Positions 1-6,570 of a DNA stretch of 12,485 nucleotides are shown here, piece after piece. Numbering within the stretch: position 1 is the first letter of the stretch; the number at the start of each line of letters is the position of its first letter. Below the pieces are notes generated by a model. The model was not told where the DNA came from, did not search any database, and saw nothing but the letters and a program-made list of their open reading frames with translations. The translations under genes and the position numbers were made by a program. Source of the stretch: Oscillospiraceae bacterium (GTDB taxonomy: Bacteria > Bacillota > Clostridia > Saccharofermentanales > Saccharofermentanaceae); contig CACXGG010000013.1 in assembly GCA_902767145.1 (NCBI GenBank), positions 1 through 12,485 of the forward strand, written 5' to 3'.

Positions 1-665
1 CCTGTTCTGACCAGCCGGGAAAGATAAGGGAGACTTCCCTGTCGCCTTCGGGTCTTTACCGCATCGATGAGGTGGACTGGAGTGGCGGAGCTACGGCAGG
101 AGAGAGCTATCTTATGATCGAATATTCTGATGACGGTTTTGCCGAGGTGGGCGACTACGAACCCTCAAAGGCTATAAAGATAGAGGAGACCCTGAGCGCG
201 TACCGTACTGATTACCACGTTTTCTGGGATGCGGATGATTCCTTTACCGTGACCTGGAGCGGACATGACAGGGCTGAATGGTTTGAGATCGCCAGAGTGG
301 AGATCAAGTCCGGCGGGTATGAGATATCCTGCGGCAAGGTATCGGTGGATCTGGATGGGTCCTATTTCAGCGACTTTGTCATCGATGGGGATAATGTATA
401 TATGACCTGTTCCTTTTCTGTCGTCAGTACCTTTGACAGAGATGTAAGTTTTATCATGGAGGCTGCGGACATAGATGATGCCGGAGGGCTCCTTGAAAAT
501 GGTGATCTTAAGGCCCTGGATGATAATGGGCAGGCAGAAGTATTTGTCATCGGAGGAGGACAGACCGAAACTATCGAGGTGACCTTCACGGGAACTAAGG
601 GACCTTCTGATACAAAGTACGACAGAAACCTTCCCAAGTGGATCTATATAGATTATTGCGGGTAA
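1..665 (+). CDS. Uncharacterised protein, 5' end outside the window
   Basis: The reading frame is open from base 3 to a TAA at 663-665, with no stop between the window edge and the first internal GTG at 72. The gene therefore almost certainly starts upstream and the visible part is about 220 residues. The visible protein is acidic, rich in aromatic residues and in short beta-type segments (for example a DSFTVTWSG stretch), and ends in WIYIDYCG. It has no membrane segment. The first complete codon is Cys followed by SDQPG; because the nearby lipoprotein begins its mature part with CSDEEE, this could be a lipobox cysteine at the very edge, but that is speculation. The next gene starts 5 bases after the stop, so they are probably co-transcribed. 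I recognise no family. Confidence 0.7.
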   Translation, partial: CSDQPGKIRETSLSPSGLYRIDEVDWSGGATAGESYLMIEYSDDGFAEVGDYEPSKAIKIEETLSAYRTDYHVFWDADDSFTVTWSGHDRAEWFEIARVEIKSGGYEISCGKVSVDLDGSYFSDFVIDGDNVYMTCSFSVVSTFDRDVSFIMEAADIDDAGGLLENGDLKALDDNGQAEVFVIGGGQTETIEVTFTGTKGPSDTKYDRNLPKWIYIDYCG

Positions 666-670
666 ATGAT

Positions 671-1621
671 ATGGATAATACTATTCGGGATGAGATCTTT
701 GGAGAGATCACCTTTGACGGGCTTTGCTGGATAAAGACAGAGCCTGTGCGTGTGACTGTTTCTGACAGGACCTTCGAGCTTAGGACGGAGATCGGATCAG
801 TGGATCTGGTATACGACTGGAAGCGGATCGGAAAGCTGAATAAGGAAGTCGCGGATATGATCTTTGATCCCAGCCTGGGCGGGTTATCATATACTCTTTC
901 CAGAATGGAAGAGCAGAAGGCTCTTTATTCAGAAGTCATACTGAATAGCGATGTTGGACATCTGATCTCCGGGACTGTCATCAGGTCTTTTTCCGGCTCT
1001 AATGAGACAGCTTCACTTCGTGAAGAAAAGCTGGGTTCACTTGAGCTTTCTGTTATACGTGTATATACCGGCAGGATCGAGATCGGGTTCAGTTCTGACC
1101 GGTATGAGAAGGGACTGGGATGCTTCGTGATAAAAAAAGACGGAGAGATATCCATAAGGCCTCTGGATCCTGAAATAGAGAAACTTAAGGATGAGCTTCG
1201 AAAGCTGGGATTTGAGATAAAGGAAGGGGAGCAGAGGTACTTTTATGCCTGCGACAGAGAGATCCCTTCCGCGGAAAAGGTCCGGGGAATGCTGGATCTT
1301 CTTACAGATAATGAGGAGATGCTCTTCTGGAATTATTATCACAGAGGAGGCGTGGAGCCCGGATCTTATATCTATGTCAGGTTCGCGGAGGGAAAGCCAT
1401 ATGTAAGGGAGGCAACCCACGGCTGCAGCGGAAGTGCTAAGACAGTGGATATGGATGTGCTGGCTGAGTTCATAATAAGGAACTGGGACAAGGACATGGA
1501 CTGGGGAAAGTATGATCATCAGGTGGCCATCGGGCCTACTAACCCTGAATATCTGCTTGATGAGATCAGCCGCATAAAGATAGGGACATTTATCCCTGAC
1601 TATTCTGCTACTCCGCGGTGA
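671..1621 (+). CDS. Uncharacterised 316-residue protein
   Basis: I place the start at the ATG at 671 (MDNTIRDEIFG), just past the stop of the preceding gene. The in-frame GTG at 638 would overlap that gene by 28 bases and adds an unconvincing N-terminus. The Shine-Dalgarno is weak (GCGGGTAA region), consistent with translational coupling. The protein is soluble-looking with no signal peptide or membrane segment. The N-terminal part opens with FGEITFDGLCWIK, a pattern reminiscent of small uncharacterised DUF2262/DUF6985-like domains that recur in Bacillota accessory gene clusters; this is a resemblance from memory only. The C-terminal part contains a charged linker and an NWDKDMDWGKYDHQ stretch. 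Function unknown; probably in one operon with its neighbours. Confidence 0.75.
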   Translation: MDNTIRDEIFGEITFDGLCWIKTEPVRVTVSDRTFELRTEIGSVDLVYDWKRIGKLNKEVADMIFDPSLGGLSYTLSRMEEQKALYSEVILNSDVGHLISGTVIRSFSGSNETASLREEKLGSLELSVIRVYTGRIEIGFSSDRYEKGLGCFVIKKDGEISIRPLDPEIEKLKDELRKLGFEIKEGEQRYFYACDREIPSAEKVRGMLDLLTDNEEMLFWNYYHRGGVEPGSYIYVRFAEGKPYVREATHGCSGSAKTVDMDVLAEFIIRNWDKDMDWGKYDHQVAIGPTNPEYLLDEISRIKIGTFIPDYSATPR

Positions 1622-1626
1622 AACAT

Positions 1627-1683
1627 ATGATGATAGAACGTGACAGGAAAGTCCTGGAGCTCATAAGATCAGAGATAGCATGA
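1627..1683 (+). CDS. Possible 18-residue ORF in the gap between two genes
   Basis: A short frame starts ATGATGATAGAA and encodes MMIERDRKVLELIRSEIA before a TGA at 1681-1683. Its last bases overlap the GAGG ribosome site of the following gene at 1692. Its composition (alternating charged and hydrophobic residues, helix-forming) resembles the end of a real protein, so it may be a relic or a coupling mini-ORF. It has no clear ribosome site of its own and could easily be chance. Confidence 0.15.
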   Translation: MMIERDRKVLELIRSEIA

Positions 1684-1691
1684 GGTAAGTC

Positions 1692-2066
1692 ATGAAATAC
1701 ATGAGGATACAGGGTCGTGAGGACTCGTATATCACCAAATATCCCAAAGGTGTCTTCGCCCTTTGCTGGAATCTCATAAGGGACGGGTTCCTGAGCGAGG
1801 AAGAAAAGGAACTGTTCATATCCATAGATGACTGGTTCAAGGAAAACCTTCCGGAGCCGAAGCCCTGCGTGGATCATGAGAAGGTCATCACTTTCTTTAA
1901 GTGTGATACTACTGAAGAGATGTATTCAAGACTTCAGCCCGCCATCGATCTTCTGGATAAATATGGAAAGCCTTACGATATCGTATATACTAACTTTATA
2001 GGTGAGATAGTCTGCGAAGATGACTGGCAGGTCGCTGTCAGGGTGGAAGACGGAAAGATGGTTTAA
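1692..2066 (+). CDS. Uncharacterised small cytoplasmic protein (124 residues)
   Basis: The ATG at 1692 is preceded by GAGG at 1682-1685 with a six-base spacer, which supports this start. The protein has no signal or membrane segment. Notable is the block at residues 18-53 (PKGVFALCWNLIRDG, then an acidic helix and DDWFKENLPEP). It is followed by a compact alpha/beta half with ITFFKCDTTEEM (66-77) and a PYDIVYTNFIGEIVCEDDWQV strand region (94-114). I recall similar short proteins in clostridial genomes as hypothetical or immunity-like proteins, but cannot name a family. It lies 12 bases upstream of the split-barrel flavoprotein gene, suggesting co-transcription. Confidence 0.75.
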   Translation: MKYMRIQGREDSYITKYPKGVFALCWNLIRDGFLSEEEKELFISIDDWFKENLPEPKPCVDHEKVITFFKCDTTEEMYSRLQPAIDLLDKYGKPYDIVYTNFIGEIVCEDDWQVAVRVEDGKMV

Positions 2067-2078
2067 AGGAGGTTCAGG

Positions 2079-2585
2079 ATGGATTACGATAAGTTAGCAC
2101 AGCTTTGGACTGAGAGGGAAAAGGAATATGTCCATATGGACAGGGATGCTCTTCAGGCCAGGATAGATTCCTTTATCAGGGACCATAATACCGGAGCTCT
2201 CGCCACGGCATCGGAGGAGTTCGTCAGATGCACCCCCATCGAATATAACTTTGTAAACGGATATATCTATCTGTTCTCTGAAGGCGGCATGAAGTTCAAG
2301 GCCCTTAAGGACAACAAGAAGATAGGATTTTCCATCTTTGAACCCTTCGAAGGCTTCAATAAGGTCAAGGGACTTCAGATCACCGGACGTGCCGAGATGA
2401 TAGAGCCCTTCTGTGATGAATATCTTCAGGTGATGGAATATAAGCATATCCCTCTGGAAGCCATGAAGAAGCTTCCCAACTTCTTAAACCTTATAAAGAT
2501 CCTTCCGGATTCTTACGATCTTCTGGATTCTGATCTTACCAAGGATGGTTTTGGCAACAGACAGCACCTGGATATGGGCAGCTGA
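2079..2585 (+). CDS. Pyridoxamine 5'-phosphate oxidase-like (flavin split-barrel) protein
   Basis: This 168-residue protein has the layout of small split-barrel flavoproteins. An N-terminal helix (residues 20-37) is followed by an HNTGALATASEEFVRCTPIEYNF-type strand pair (36-58), the GYIYLFSEGGMKFKALKDNKKIGFSI segment (61-86) that in this superfamily contacts the flavin phosphate, and a KGLQITGRAEMIE strand (97-109). Members bind FMN or F420 and often reduce small substrates; the substrate here cannot be told from sequence. The start is secure, with AAAGGAGG at about 2065-2072 at good spacing. It is the last gene of the leftmost + strand run and is followed by a stem-loop array rather than another gene. 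Confidence 0.85.
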   Translation: MDYDKLAQLWTEREKEYVHMDRDALQARIDSFIRDHNTGALATASEEFVRCTPIEYNFVNGYIYLFSEGGMKFKALKDNKKIGFSIFEPFEGFNKVKGLQITGRAEMIEPFCDEYLQVMEYKHIPLEAMKKLPNFLNLIKILPDSYDLLDSDLTKDGFGNRQHLDMGS

Positions 2586-2590
2586 ATAGG

Positions 2591-2694
2591 TTTCCGCACA
2601 ATTTCCGCACAAAACGTCATTTTTTGCGGAAGAATGTGTGTTTTCACACAAAATGCCGCACAAAACTTAAGATCATGAGGAAAATGTGCGGAAA
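2591..2694. repeat. Three-hairpin array built on a CCGCACA motif
   Basis: The convergent gap holds repeated motifs: TTTCCGCACA at 2591-2600 and 2602-2611, CCGCACAAAAC at 2605-2615 and again at 2656-2666, and the inverse TGTGCGGAAA at 2685-2694. These can fold into three consecutive stem-loops. The first has a 12-bp stem with one mismatch (2603-2614 with 2620-2631, loop CGTCA). The second is a perfect TGTGTG-TTTT-CACACA hairpin (2635-2650). The third is a 7-bp CCGCACA/TGTGCGG stem (2656-2662 with 2685-2691). None has a following T-run, so they are not ordinary terminators. They could be a small mobile palindromic repeat, an mRNA 3'-end stabiliser or a protein-binding cluster. Confidence 0.6.
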
Positions 2695-2710
2695 GGATCG
2701 ATTGGATCAA

Positions 2711-2737
2711 AAAGGCCGGAGCTTTTGCCCCGGCCTT
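2711..2737 (-). terminator. Intrinsic terminator of the lipoprotein gene
   Basis: AAGGCCGG (2712-2719) and CCGGCCTT (2730-2737) form a perfect 8-bp stem, extended by an inner GC/GC pair around a TTTT loop. Read on the - strand the stem is followed by a TTTTT run, directly after the stop of the lipoprotein gene. On the + strand the following bases are only moderately T-rich, so it may work less well in that direction. Confidence 0.85.
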
Positions 2738-2742
2738 CTCTG

Positions 2743-3636
2743 TTATTTGATGGTTATGGTGTCTGTGAGCATAAGCTCTGAATCGTAGTAGTAGCTGAAC
2801 TCATATGTTCCTGCCTGAAGGGGCGATCCGTCAGGGTTCTCGAAGGAGAACAGGTGGTAGGTGTCGAAGCTGTCACGGTCTGTATCATAATCATATGTGA
2901 GTGTTTCCATGGGTGTTCCGTTGTAGGACCATTCAACCTCATATGTTCCCTGGGCGAGTACTACGCCTCCGTGGAATCTGGTGTAGATACCGGTGCATCC
3001 TGCCTGATAGAAATCAGTAGGCTCCATCCAGCCTGCCTGGTCAGGATTGTCATAGTGAGTGATGTCTGCCAGACCGAAGCGGTGTGTAATGATGCCCAGC
3101 TCGGGAGCTGTAGCTTCATCAAAGTTGACTGTAGCTGTAGCCTCGCCGATGAGCTCGTCATTATAGAAGATGCTTACTACATAATCTCCGGGAATGACAT
3201 ATCCCTGATCGTTGGTGGGGAATGCCGACTGGCCATTCTCTGTGATGCCGGACTCAGGGAAGGTGCCGTCATAGACTGTCTCTCCGTCACGGGTGACTGT
3301 GCAGTTAAGAAGATAGAAGATAGGTGTTGAGTCAAATGTGCTCACCAGGTCCATCTCATATGTATTGGTGTAGATGGCAGTGTCTGTCAGTGCATCGACT
3401 TCCCAGTCACCATTATCAGCTCCCCACCAGGTGAGTGATGTGATGACCACAGGTTCGATCACCATCTCAGTCTCTTCGGAAGCAGTAGTCTCTTCCTCTT
3501 CCTCGACAGTTGATGGAGCTGTCGCGGTCTTTTCTGTCTCATCTGTTACTTCCTCCTCATCAGAGCAGCCTGAGAACATGAGTGCTGAGCCCATGATGCA
3601 GGAGACCAAAAGTACTGATAAGATCTTTCTTTTCAT
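2743..3636 (-). CDS. Secreted lipoprotein of unknown function
   Basis: The 297-residue product starts with a lipoprotein signal peptide: MKRK, a hydrophobic core (residues 5-21) and a lipobox-like F-S-G-C with Cys24 as the predicted acylated residue. Phe at -3 is less usual than Leu. An acidic Thr/Glu/Ser linker follows (about 25-60), typical of a spacer through the cell wall. The rest is a beta-rich extracellular region with two similar closing patterns, PGDYVVSIFYNDELIGEATATV and QAGTYEFSYYYDSELMLTDTITI, suggesting two Ig-like beta-sandwich domains. The start is fixed by GGAGGG (complement of 3645-3650), eight bases before ATG. It is monocistronic, with its own promoter, 5' hairpin and terminator. 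No enzyme motif is visible; a surface binding role is only a guess. Confidence 0.85.
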   Translation of the reverse strand: MKRKILSVLLVSCIMGSALMFSGCSDEEEVTDETEKTATAPSTVEEEEETTASEETEMVIEPVVITSLTWWGADNGDWEVDALTDTAIYTNTYEMDLVSTFDSTPIFYLLNCTVTRDGETVYDGTFPESGITENGQSAFPTNDQGYVIPGDYVVSIFYNDELIGEATATVNFDEATAPELGIITHRFGLADITHYDNPDQAGWMEPTDFYQAGCTGIYTRFHGGVVLAQGTYEVEWSYNGTPMETLTYDYDTDRDSFDTYHLFSFENPDGSPLQAGTYEFSYYYDSELMLTDTITIK

Positions 3637-3664
3637 TTTTCTATCCCTCCAAAATATTATTGAA

Positions 3665-3691
3665 CCCCGGGGAAAAACTTCATCCCCGGGG
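3665..3691 (-). promoter_or_regulatory. 5'-UTR hairpin made of two CCCCGGGG palindromes
   Basis: CCCCGGGG occurs at 3665-3672 and 3684-3691. Each copy is itself palindromic, and the two can pair to form an 8-bp GC-only stem with an 11-base loop. It lies between the predicted - strand transcription start (about 3696) and the lipoprotein ribosome site, so it would form at the extreme 5' end of the mRNA. Such hairpins can protect an mRNA from decay. Alternatively the two copies, centred 19 bp apart, could be a double operator. No T-run follows, which argues against a terminator. Confidence 0.55.
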
Positions 3692-3702
3692 ATCTGATAT
3701 CG

Positions 3703-3731
3703 ATTATAGGATCAAGGATAATTGATGTAAA
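3703..3731 (-). promoter_or_regulatory. Sigma-A type promoter of the lipoprotein gene
   Basis: On the - strand, TTTACA (complement of 3726-3731) and a perfect TATAAT (complement of 3703-3708) are separated by 17 bp. Transcription should start near 3696, about 60 bases before the lipoprotein ATG. Confidence 0.75.
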
Positions 3732-3747
3732 TATTTCCGGAACCAAC

Positions 3748-3777
3748 TTAAACAATTCTTTAACCATCCTGTATAAT
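3748..3777 (+). promoter_or_regulatory. Candidate promoter for the membrane-hairpin protein
   Basis: A perfect TATAAT lies at 3772-3777 with a weak TTAAAC at 3748-3753 (18-bp spacer), about 80 bases upstream of the gene at 3859. A TTGACT at 3797-3802 is nearer but lacks a convincing -10, so I prefer this site. It is divergent from the lipoprotein promoter. Confidence 0.45.
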
Positions 3778-3858
3778 TCTTAAATCCTTTTTGGCGTTGA
3801 CTTAATTTCGGAGCTTTATCATGTAGCCATAGAACAAAAAACGCCCGGAGGTCATCAA

Positions 3859-4431
3859 ATGGAAAAGTACATCGTATCAGGAGAATTCAGTTCATCATCT
3901 CTTGAGGTTCAGGGTTATTCACTTATAGAAGTAGGAAAAGGAAAAGCAAAGAGTGAGAATTTCAGGGAGATGTCAGAAGTCAGCTTTGATCCCGAGAAGC
4001 TCCTGGATGCACTTGAGAATAAAGGTAATGTATATGCATATAAGAAGAAGGGTATCGTTAAGGCCCTCTATATCGTGAGATGGAGCGGAAACAGATATTC
4101 CTGCAATGAATGCTTCTATGCTCCCGATATAGAAGATGAGCCCGTGAAGGATCTCATGGATGCCCAGATGGCATTCCTCATCAGCCACAATTCCCTTAAT
4201 CTCTCCAAGGATGAAAGACCTGTCTTCAAGAATGCCGTAATGCCTGAGCTCAAGGTGAAAAAGGGCGGTTTTAACTGGGCCATGGGTGCCGCTTTTGCAG
4301 CTTTGTATGGAGTGATCTTTTCCCAGTCCCTGGGTAACATGACCGGATATCTTATCGGCATCCCCATGGGTATCTCCATGGGACTGTGCCTTCAGAACAA
4401 GACATATCACTATGATTTAACTGAGGCATGA
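3859..4431 (+). CDS. Uncharacterised protein with a C-terminal membrane hairpin
   Basis: The start is supported by GGAGG at 3847-3851, seven bases before the ATG. The 190-residue protein has a soluble N-terminal part (1-130) without signal peptide. It contains paired cysteines (SCNEC, residues 81-85) and lysine-rich beta-type segments. It ends in two Gly/Ala/Met-rich hydrophobic stretches (about 137-155 and 160-178) that look like a tight transmembrane hairpin (GAAFAALYGVIF and GYLIGIPMGISMGLCL). A membrane-anchored cytoplasmic domain is the simplest reading. It appears to have its own promoter, and another promoter for the ANL gene overlaps its end. I recognise no family. Confidence 0.75.
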   Translation: MEKYIVSGEFSSSSLEVQGYSLIEVGKGKAKSENFREMSEVSFDPEKLLDALENKGNVYAYKKKGIVKALYIVRWSGNRYSCNECFYAPDIEDEPVKDLMDAQMAFLISHNSLNLSKDERPVFKNAVMPELKVKKGGFNWAMGAAFAALYGVIFSQSLGNMTGYLIGIPMGISMGLCLQNKTYHYDLTEA

Positions 4432-4444
4432 CCTGTTGTATAAT
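4416..4444 (+). promoter_or_regulatory. Candidate promoter of the acyl-activation cassette
   Basis: TATAAT at 4439-4444 lies just after the stop of the preceding gene, with a weak TTTAAC at 4416-4421 (17-bp spacer). It is followed by AACCCC, a pattern shared with two other TATAAT boxes in this window. The predicted start, near 4451, gives a leader of about 30 bases with an AGGGGAA ribosome site before the ATG at 4482. Confidence 0.55.
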
Positions 4445-4481
4445 AACCCCAGGTATATAACTTATATAGCAGGGGAATCAG

Positions 4482-5888
4482 ATGTTATTTGAACTTGAAA
4501 GATTCGGCGGACGTACCGCCATAGAAGAAGAGGACAGGGCTGTCAGTTACAGTGAGCTCTGTTCTTTTTCGCGTGAGATAGCAGGTCATATCGGGGGCAG
4601 GACACTATGCTTTATCATGGCATCAAATACGTATCCTTCCATTGCCGGATATGTGGGATGCATAAACGGAAGTATCGTCCCGGCCATGGTGGACAGCGGA
4701 CTTCATCATGATCTTAAGATCTCCATGCTGGATCTCTACAAGCCTTCCTTTATCTGGATGCCGGAGTCGGAGGAGACCTTCCCGGGATATGAGAACATCT
4801 GGTCGAAGGAGGGATATTTCCTTCTTAAAGCTGCTGATCCCGTTCCCTGTGATCTCTTTCCTGATCTGGCTCTTCTCATCACCACATCAGGTTCCACGGG
4901 AAGTCCCAAGCTGGTAAGACAGAGCTATAGAAATATCGAGTCGAATACACGCTCCATCATCGAGTATCTTGAGATAACCGAAAAGGAGAGGGCCATCACA
5001 TCACTTCCCATGAATTATGTTTACGGCCTCTCTGTCATCAACACCCATCTCTATGCGGGAGCGGCGCTTGTGCTTACTGACCTTAACTGTTACTCCCCCA
5101 AGTTCTGGGATCTCTTTAATGAGAAGGAGGCTACTTCCTTTGCAGGTGTCCCTTTTATGTATGAGGTCATCAACAAGCTGAAGGTGTTTAAGAAGAAAGA
5201 TCTGCCTACACTTAAGACCATGACCCAGGCGGGAGGAAAGATCACCCCTGAACTTCATAAGGTGTTTGCGGAATTTGCTTCTGAGACAGGCCGCCGCTTC
5301 GTAGTTATGTACGGAGCATCGGAGGCTACTGCCAGGATGGGATATCTCCCTCCCGAAAAGTCCCTGGAGAAGAACGGAAGCATGGGAATAGAGATCCCCG
5401 GAGGAAGGTTCGAGCTGGTGGATGACGGCGGAAATATCATCACTGACACTGATGTTCCGGGAGAGCTTGTCTACTACGGCGACAATGTTACTCTTGGATA
5501 TGCGGAATGCAGGGAAGACCTTTCCAGGGGCGACGAGAACAGAGGACGCCTTGTAACCGGCGATGTGGCGAAAAGAGATGCTGACGGCTACTACTATGTG
5601 GTGGGCAGGAAAAAGAGATTTATCAAGGTAGTGGGAAAGAGAGTCAACCTGGATGAGGTGGAGAGAAATCTCAAGAACGCACTTCAGACATCTGATGTGG
5701 CATGTACCGGAAAGGATGACAGCCTTCTTGTCTATCTGGCAGACGCATCCATGGAGAAAGCTGCCACGGAATACGTATTTGAGAAGATAGGAATAAGCAG
5801 GGGACTTTATAAGACCATAGTCATTCCCGAGATCCCCAAGAATGCATCGGGAAAGATCCTGTACAGCGAACTTAAGACAGAGGTATAA
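4482..5888 (+). CDS. ANL-superfamily acyl-activating enzyme (AMP-forming ligase)
   Basis: The enzyme should adenylate a carboxylic acid with ATP and pass it to a thiol, most likely the carrier protein encoded at 6571. All core ANL motifs are present in order: the phosphate loop TTSGSTGSPK (134-143), YGASEAT (277-283), TGD (359-361), the hinge GRKKRFIK (375-382) and the C-terminal ASGK with catalytic Lys458. At 468 residues it is somewhat shorter than typical acyl-CoA synthetases (500 or more), closer to carrier-protein ligases such as DltA. There is no membrane segment. The ribosome site is AGGGGAA. The acyltransferase gene follows after two bases. The substrate (fatty, amino or aryl acid) cannot be read by eye; acyl-CoA ligase is the alternative to acyl-carrier ligase. 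Confidence 0.9.
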   Translation: MLFELERFGGRTAIEEEDRAVSYSELCSFSREIAGHIGGRTLCFIMASNTYPSIAGYVGCINGSIVPAMVDSGLHHDLKISMLDLYKPSFIWMPESEETFPGYENIWSKEGYFLLKAADPVPCDLFPDLALLITTSGSTGSPKLVRQSYRNIESNTRSIIEYLEITEKERAITSLPMNYVYGLSVINTHLYAGAALVLTDLNCYSPKFWDLFNEKEATSFAGVPFMYEVINKLKVFKKKDLPTLKTMTQAGGKITPELHKVFAEFASETGRRFVVMYGASEATARMGYLPPEKSLEKNGSMGIEIPGGRFELVDDGGNIITDTDVPGELVYYGDNVTLGYAECREDLSRGDENRGRLVTGDVAKRDADGYYYVVGRKKRFIKVVGKRVNLDEVERNLKNALQTSDVACTGKDDSLLVYLADASMEKAATEYVFEKIGISRGLYKTIVIPEIPKNASGKILYSELKTEV

Positions 5889-5890
5889 AG

Positions 5891-6553
5891 ATGATCGTCG
5901 GAAAGATGAATGATGCCCCCTACAAGGTGGGAGAGAATACAAAGGTAAAGGCCAGCGACATCGGAGCCGGTACCACCATCGACAGGGACTGTCTCGTCCT
6001 TAAGTCCAAGATCGGCAGCAATGTGGATATCGAAAAGAGAAATCTTATCCAGTCCTCGGTGATCGGTGATATGACATATACGGGAGAGGATACTTCCATC
6101 ATGTGGGCTGAGGTGGGCAAGTACTGCTGCATCTCAAGGATGGTGGATATCGGAGGCAATGAGCATGACTATGAGGCTGCAGCCATGATGCCCGCCTACA
6201 GGATGGGGAACAAGCTGGGTGGCCAGCTGTCAAAGCATCCCGAAGAGGCCATGATCTCTGTGGGAAATGATGTCTGGATAGGACAGGGAGTCTCCATCGT
6301 CAGGAAGGAAGGGCTCCGCATCGGTAACGGAGCTGTCATCGGAAGCGGTGCCGTAGTGACGAAGTCGGTGCCCGATTATGCAATAGTTGCCGGGGTTCCT
6401 GCAAAAGTTATCAAATACAGGTTCCCTGATGATATAATCAAGAGGCTTCTGGATCTAAAATGGTGGGACTGGGATCCCCCAAAGATCCTTGAGCATAAGG
6501 ATCTTCTGACAGGTAAGCTGGATGAAGAGACCTTAAAGGTACTTGAAGGGTAA
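5891..6553 (+). CDS. Left-handed beta-helix (hexapeptide repeat) acyltransferase
   Basis: The 220-residue protein is a typical single-domain hexapeptide-repeat transferase of the xenobiotic/sugar acetyltransferase type (CatB-like). Residues 12-88 and 122-168 carry imperfect hexapeptide turns such as IGAGTTIDRD, ISVGNDVWIGQGVSI and IGNGAVIGSGAVV, interrupted by a loop with GNEHDY. His92 in that loop matches the catalytic His of CatB-type enzymes. A YAIVAGVPAKVIKYRF segment (163-178) and a C-terminal helix complete the fold. Such enzymes form trimers and acylate sugar or antibiotic hydroxyls. Most use acyl-CoA, but the LpxA/LpxD branch uses acyl-ACP. Position between an ANL ligase (two-base gap) and an ACP suggests carrier-borne acyl transfer here; that is inference. 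Confidence 0.88.
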   Translation: MIVGKMNDAPYKVGENTKVKASDIGAGTTIDRDCLVLKSKIGSNVDIEKRNLIQSSVIGDMTYTGEDTSIMWAEVGKYCCISRMVDIGGNEHDYEAAAMMPAYRMGNKLGGQLSKHPEEAMISVGNDVWIGQGVSIVRKEGLRIGNGAVIGSGAVVTKSVPDYAIVAGVPAKVIKYRFPDDIIKRLLDLKWWDWDPPKILEHKDLLTGKLDEETLKVLEG

Positions 6554-6570
6554 AACAGGAGGGAACAGTT

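Noticed and set aside
638..670. Earlier GTG start for the 671-1621 gene
   Set aside because: It would overlap the preceding gene by 28 bases and has no ribosome site; ATG 671 follows that stop directly.
2591..2694. CRISPR-like repeats
   Set aside because: The repeat units are about 10 bp, irregularly spaced and in both orientations, with no constant-length spacers.
2854..3330. Long + strand ORF opposite the lipoprotein gene
   Set aside because: The - strand gene has a lipoprotein signal, ribosome site, promoter and terminator. The + frame has none of these and is an antisense shadow.
3684..3691. CCCCGGGG pair as a + strand or - strand terminator
   Set aside because: No T-run follows in either direction and no gene ends there; the promoter position places it in a 5' leader.
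3797..3825. TTGACT-based promoter before the 3859 gene
   Set aside because: The -35 hexamer is good, but no acceptable -10 hexamer lies 16-18 bp downstream (CATGTA at best).
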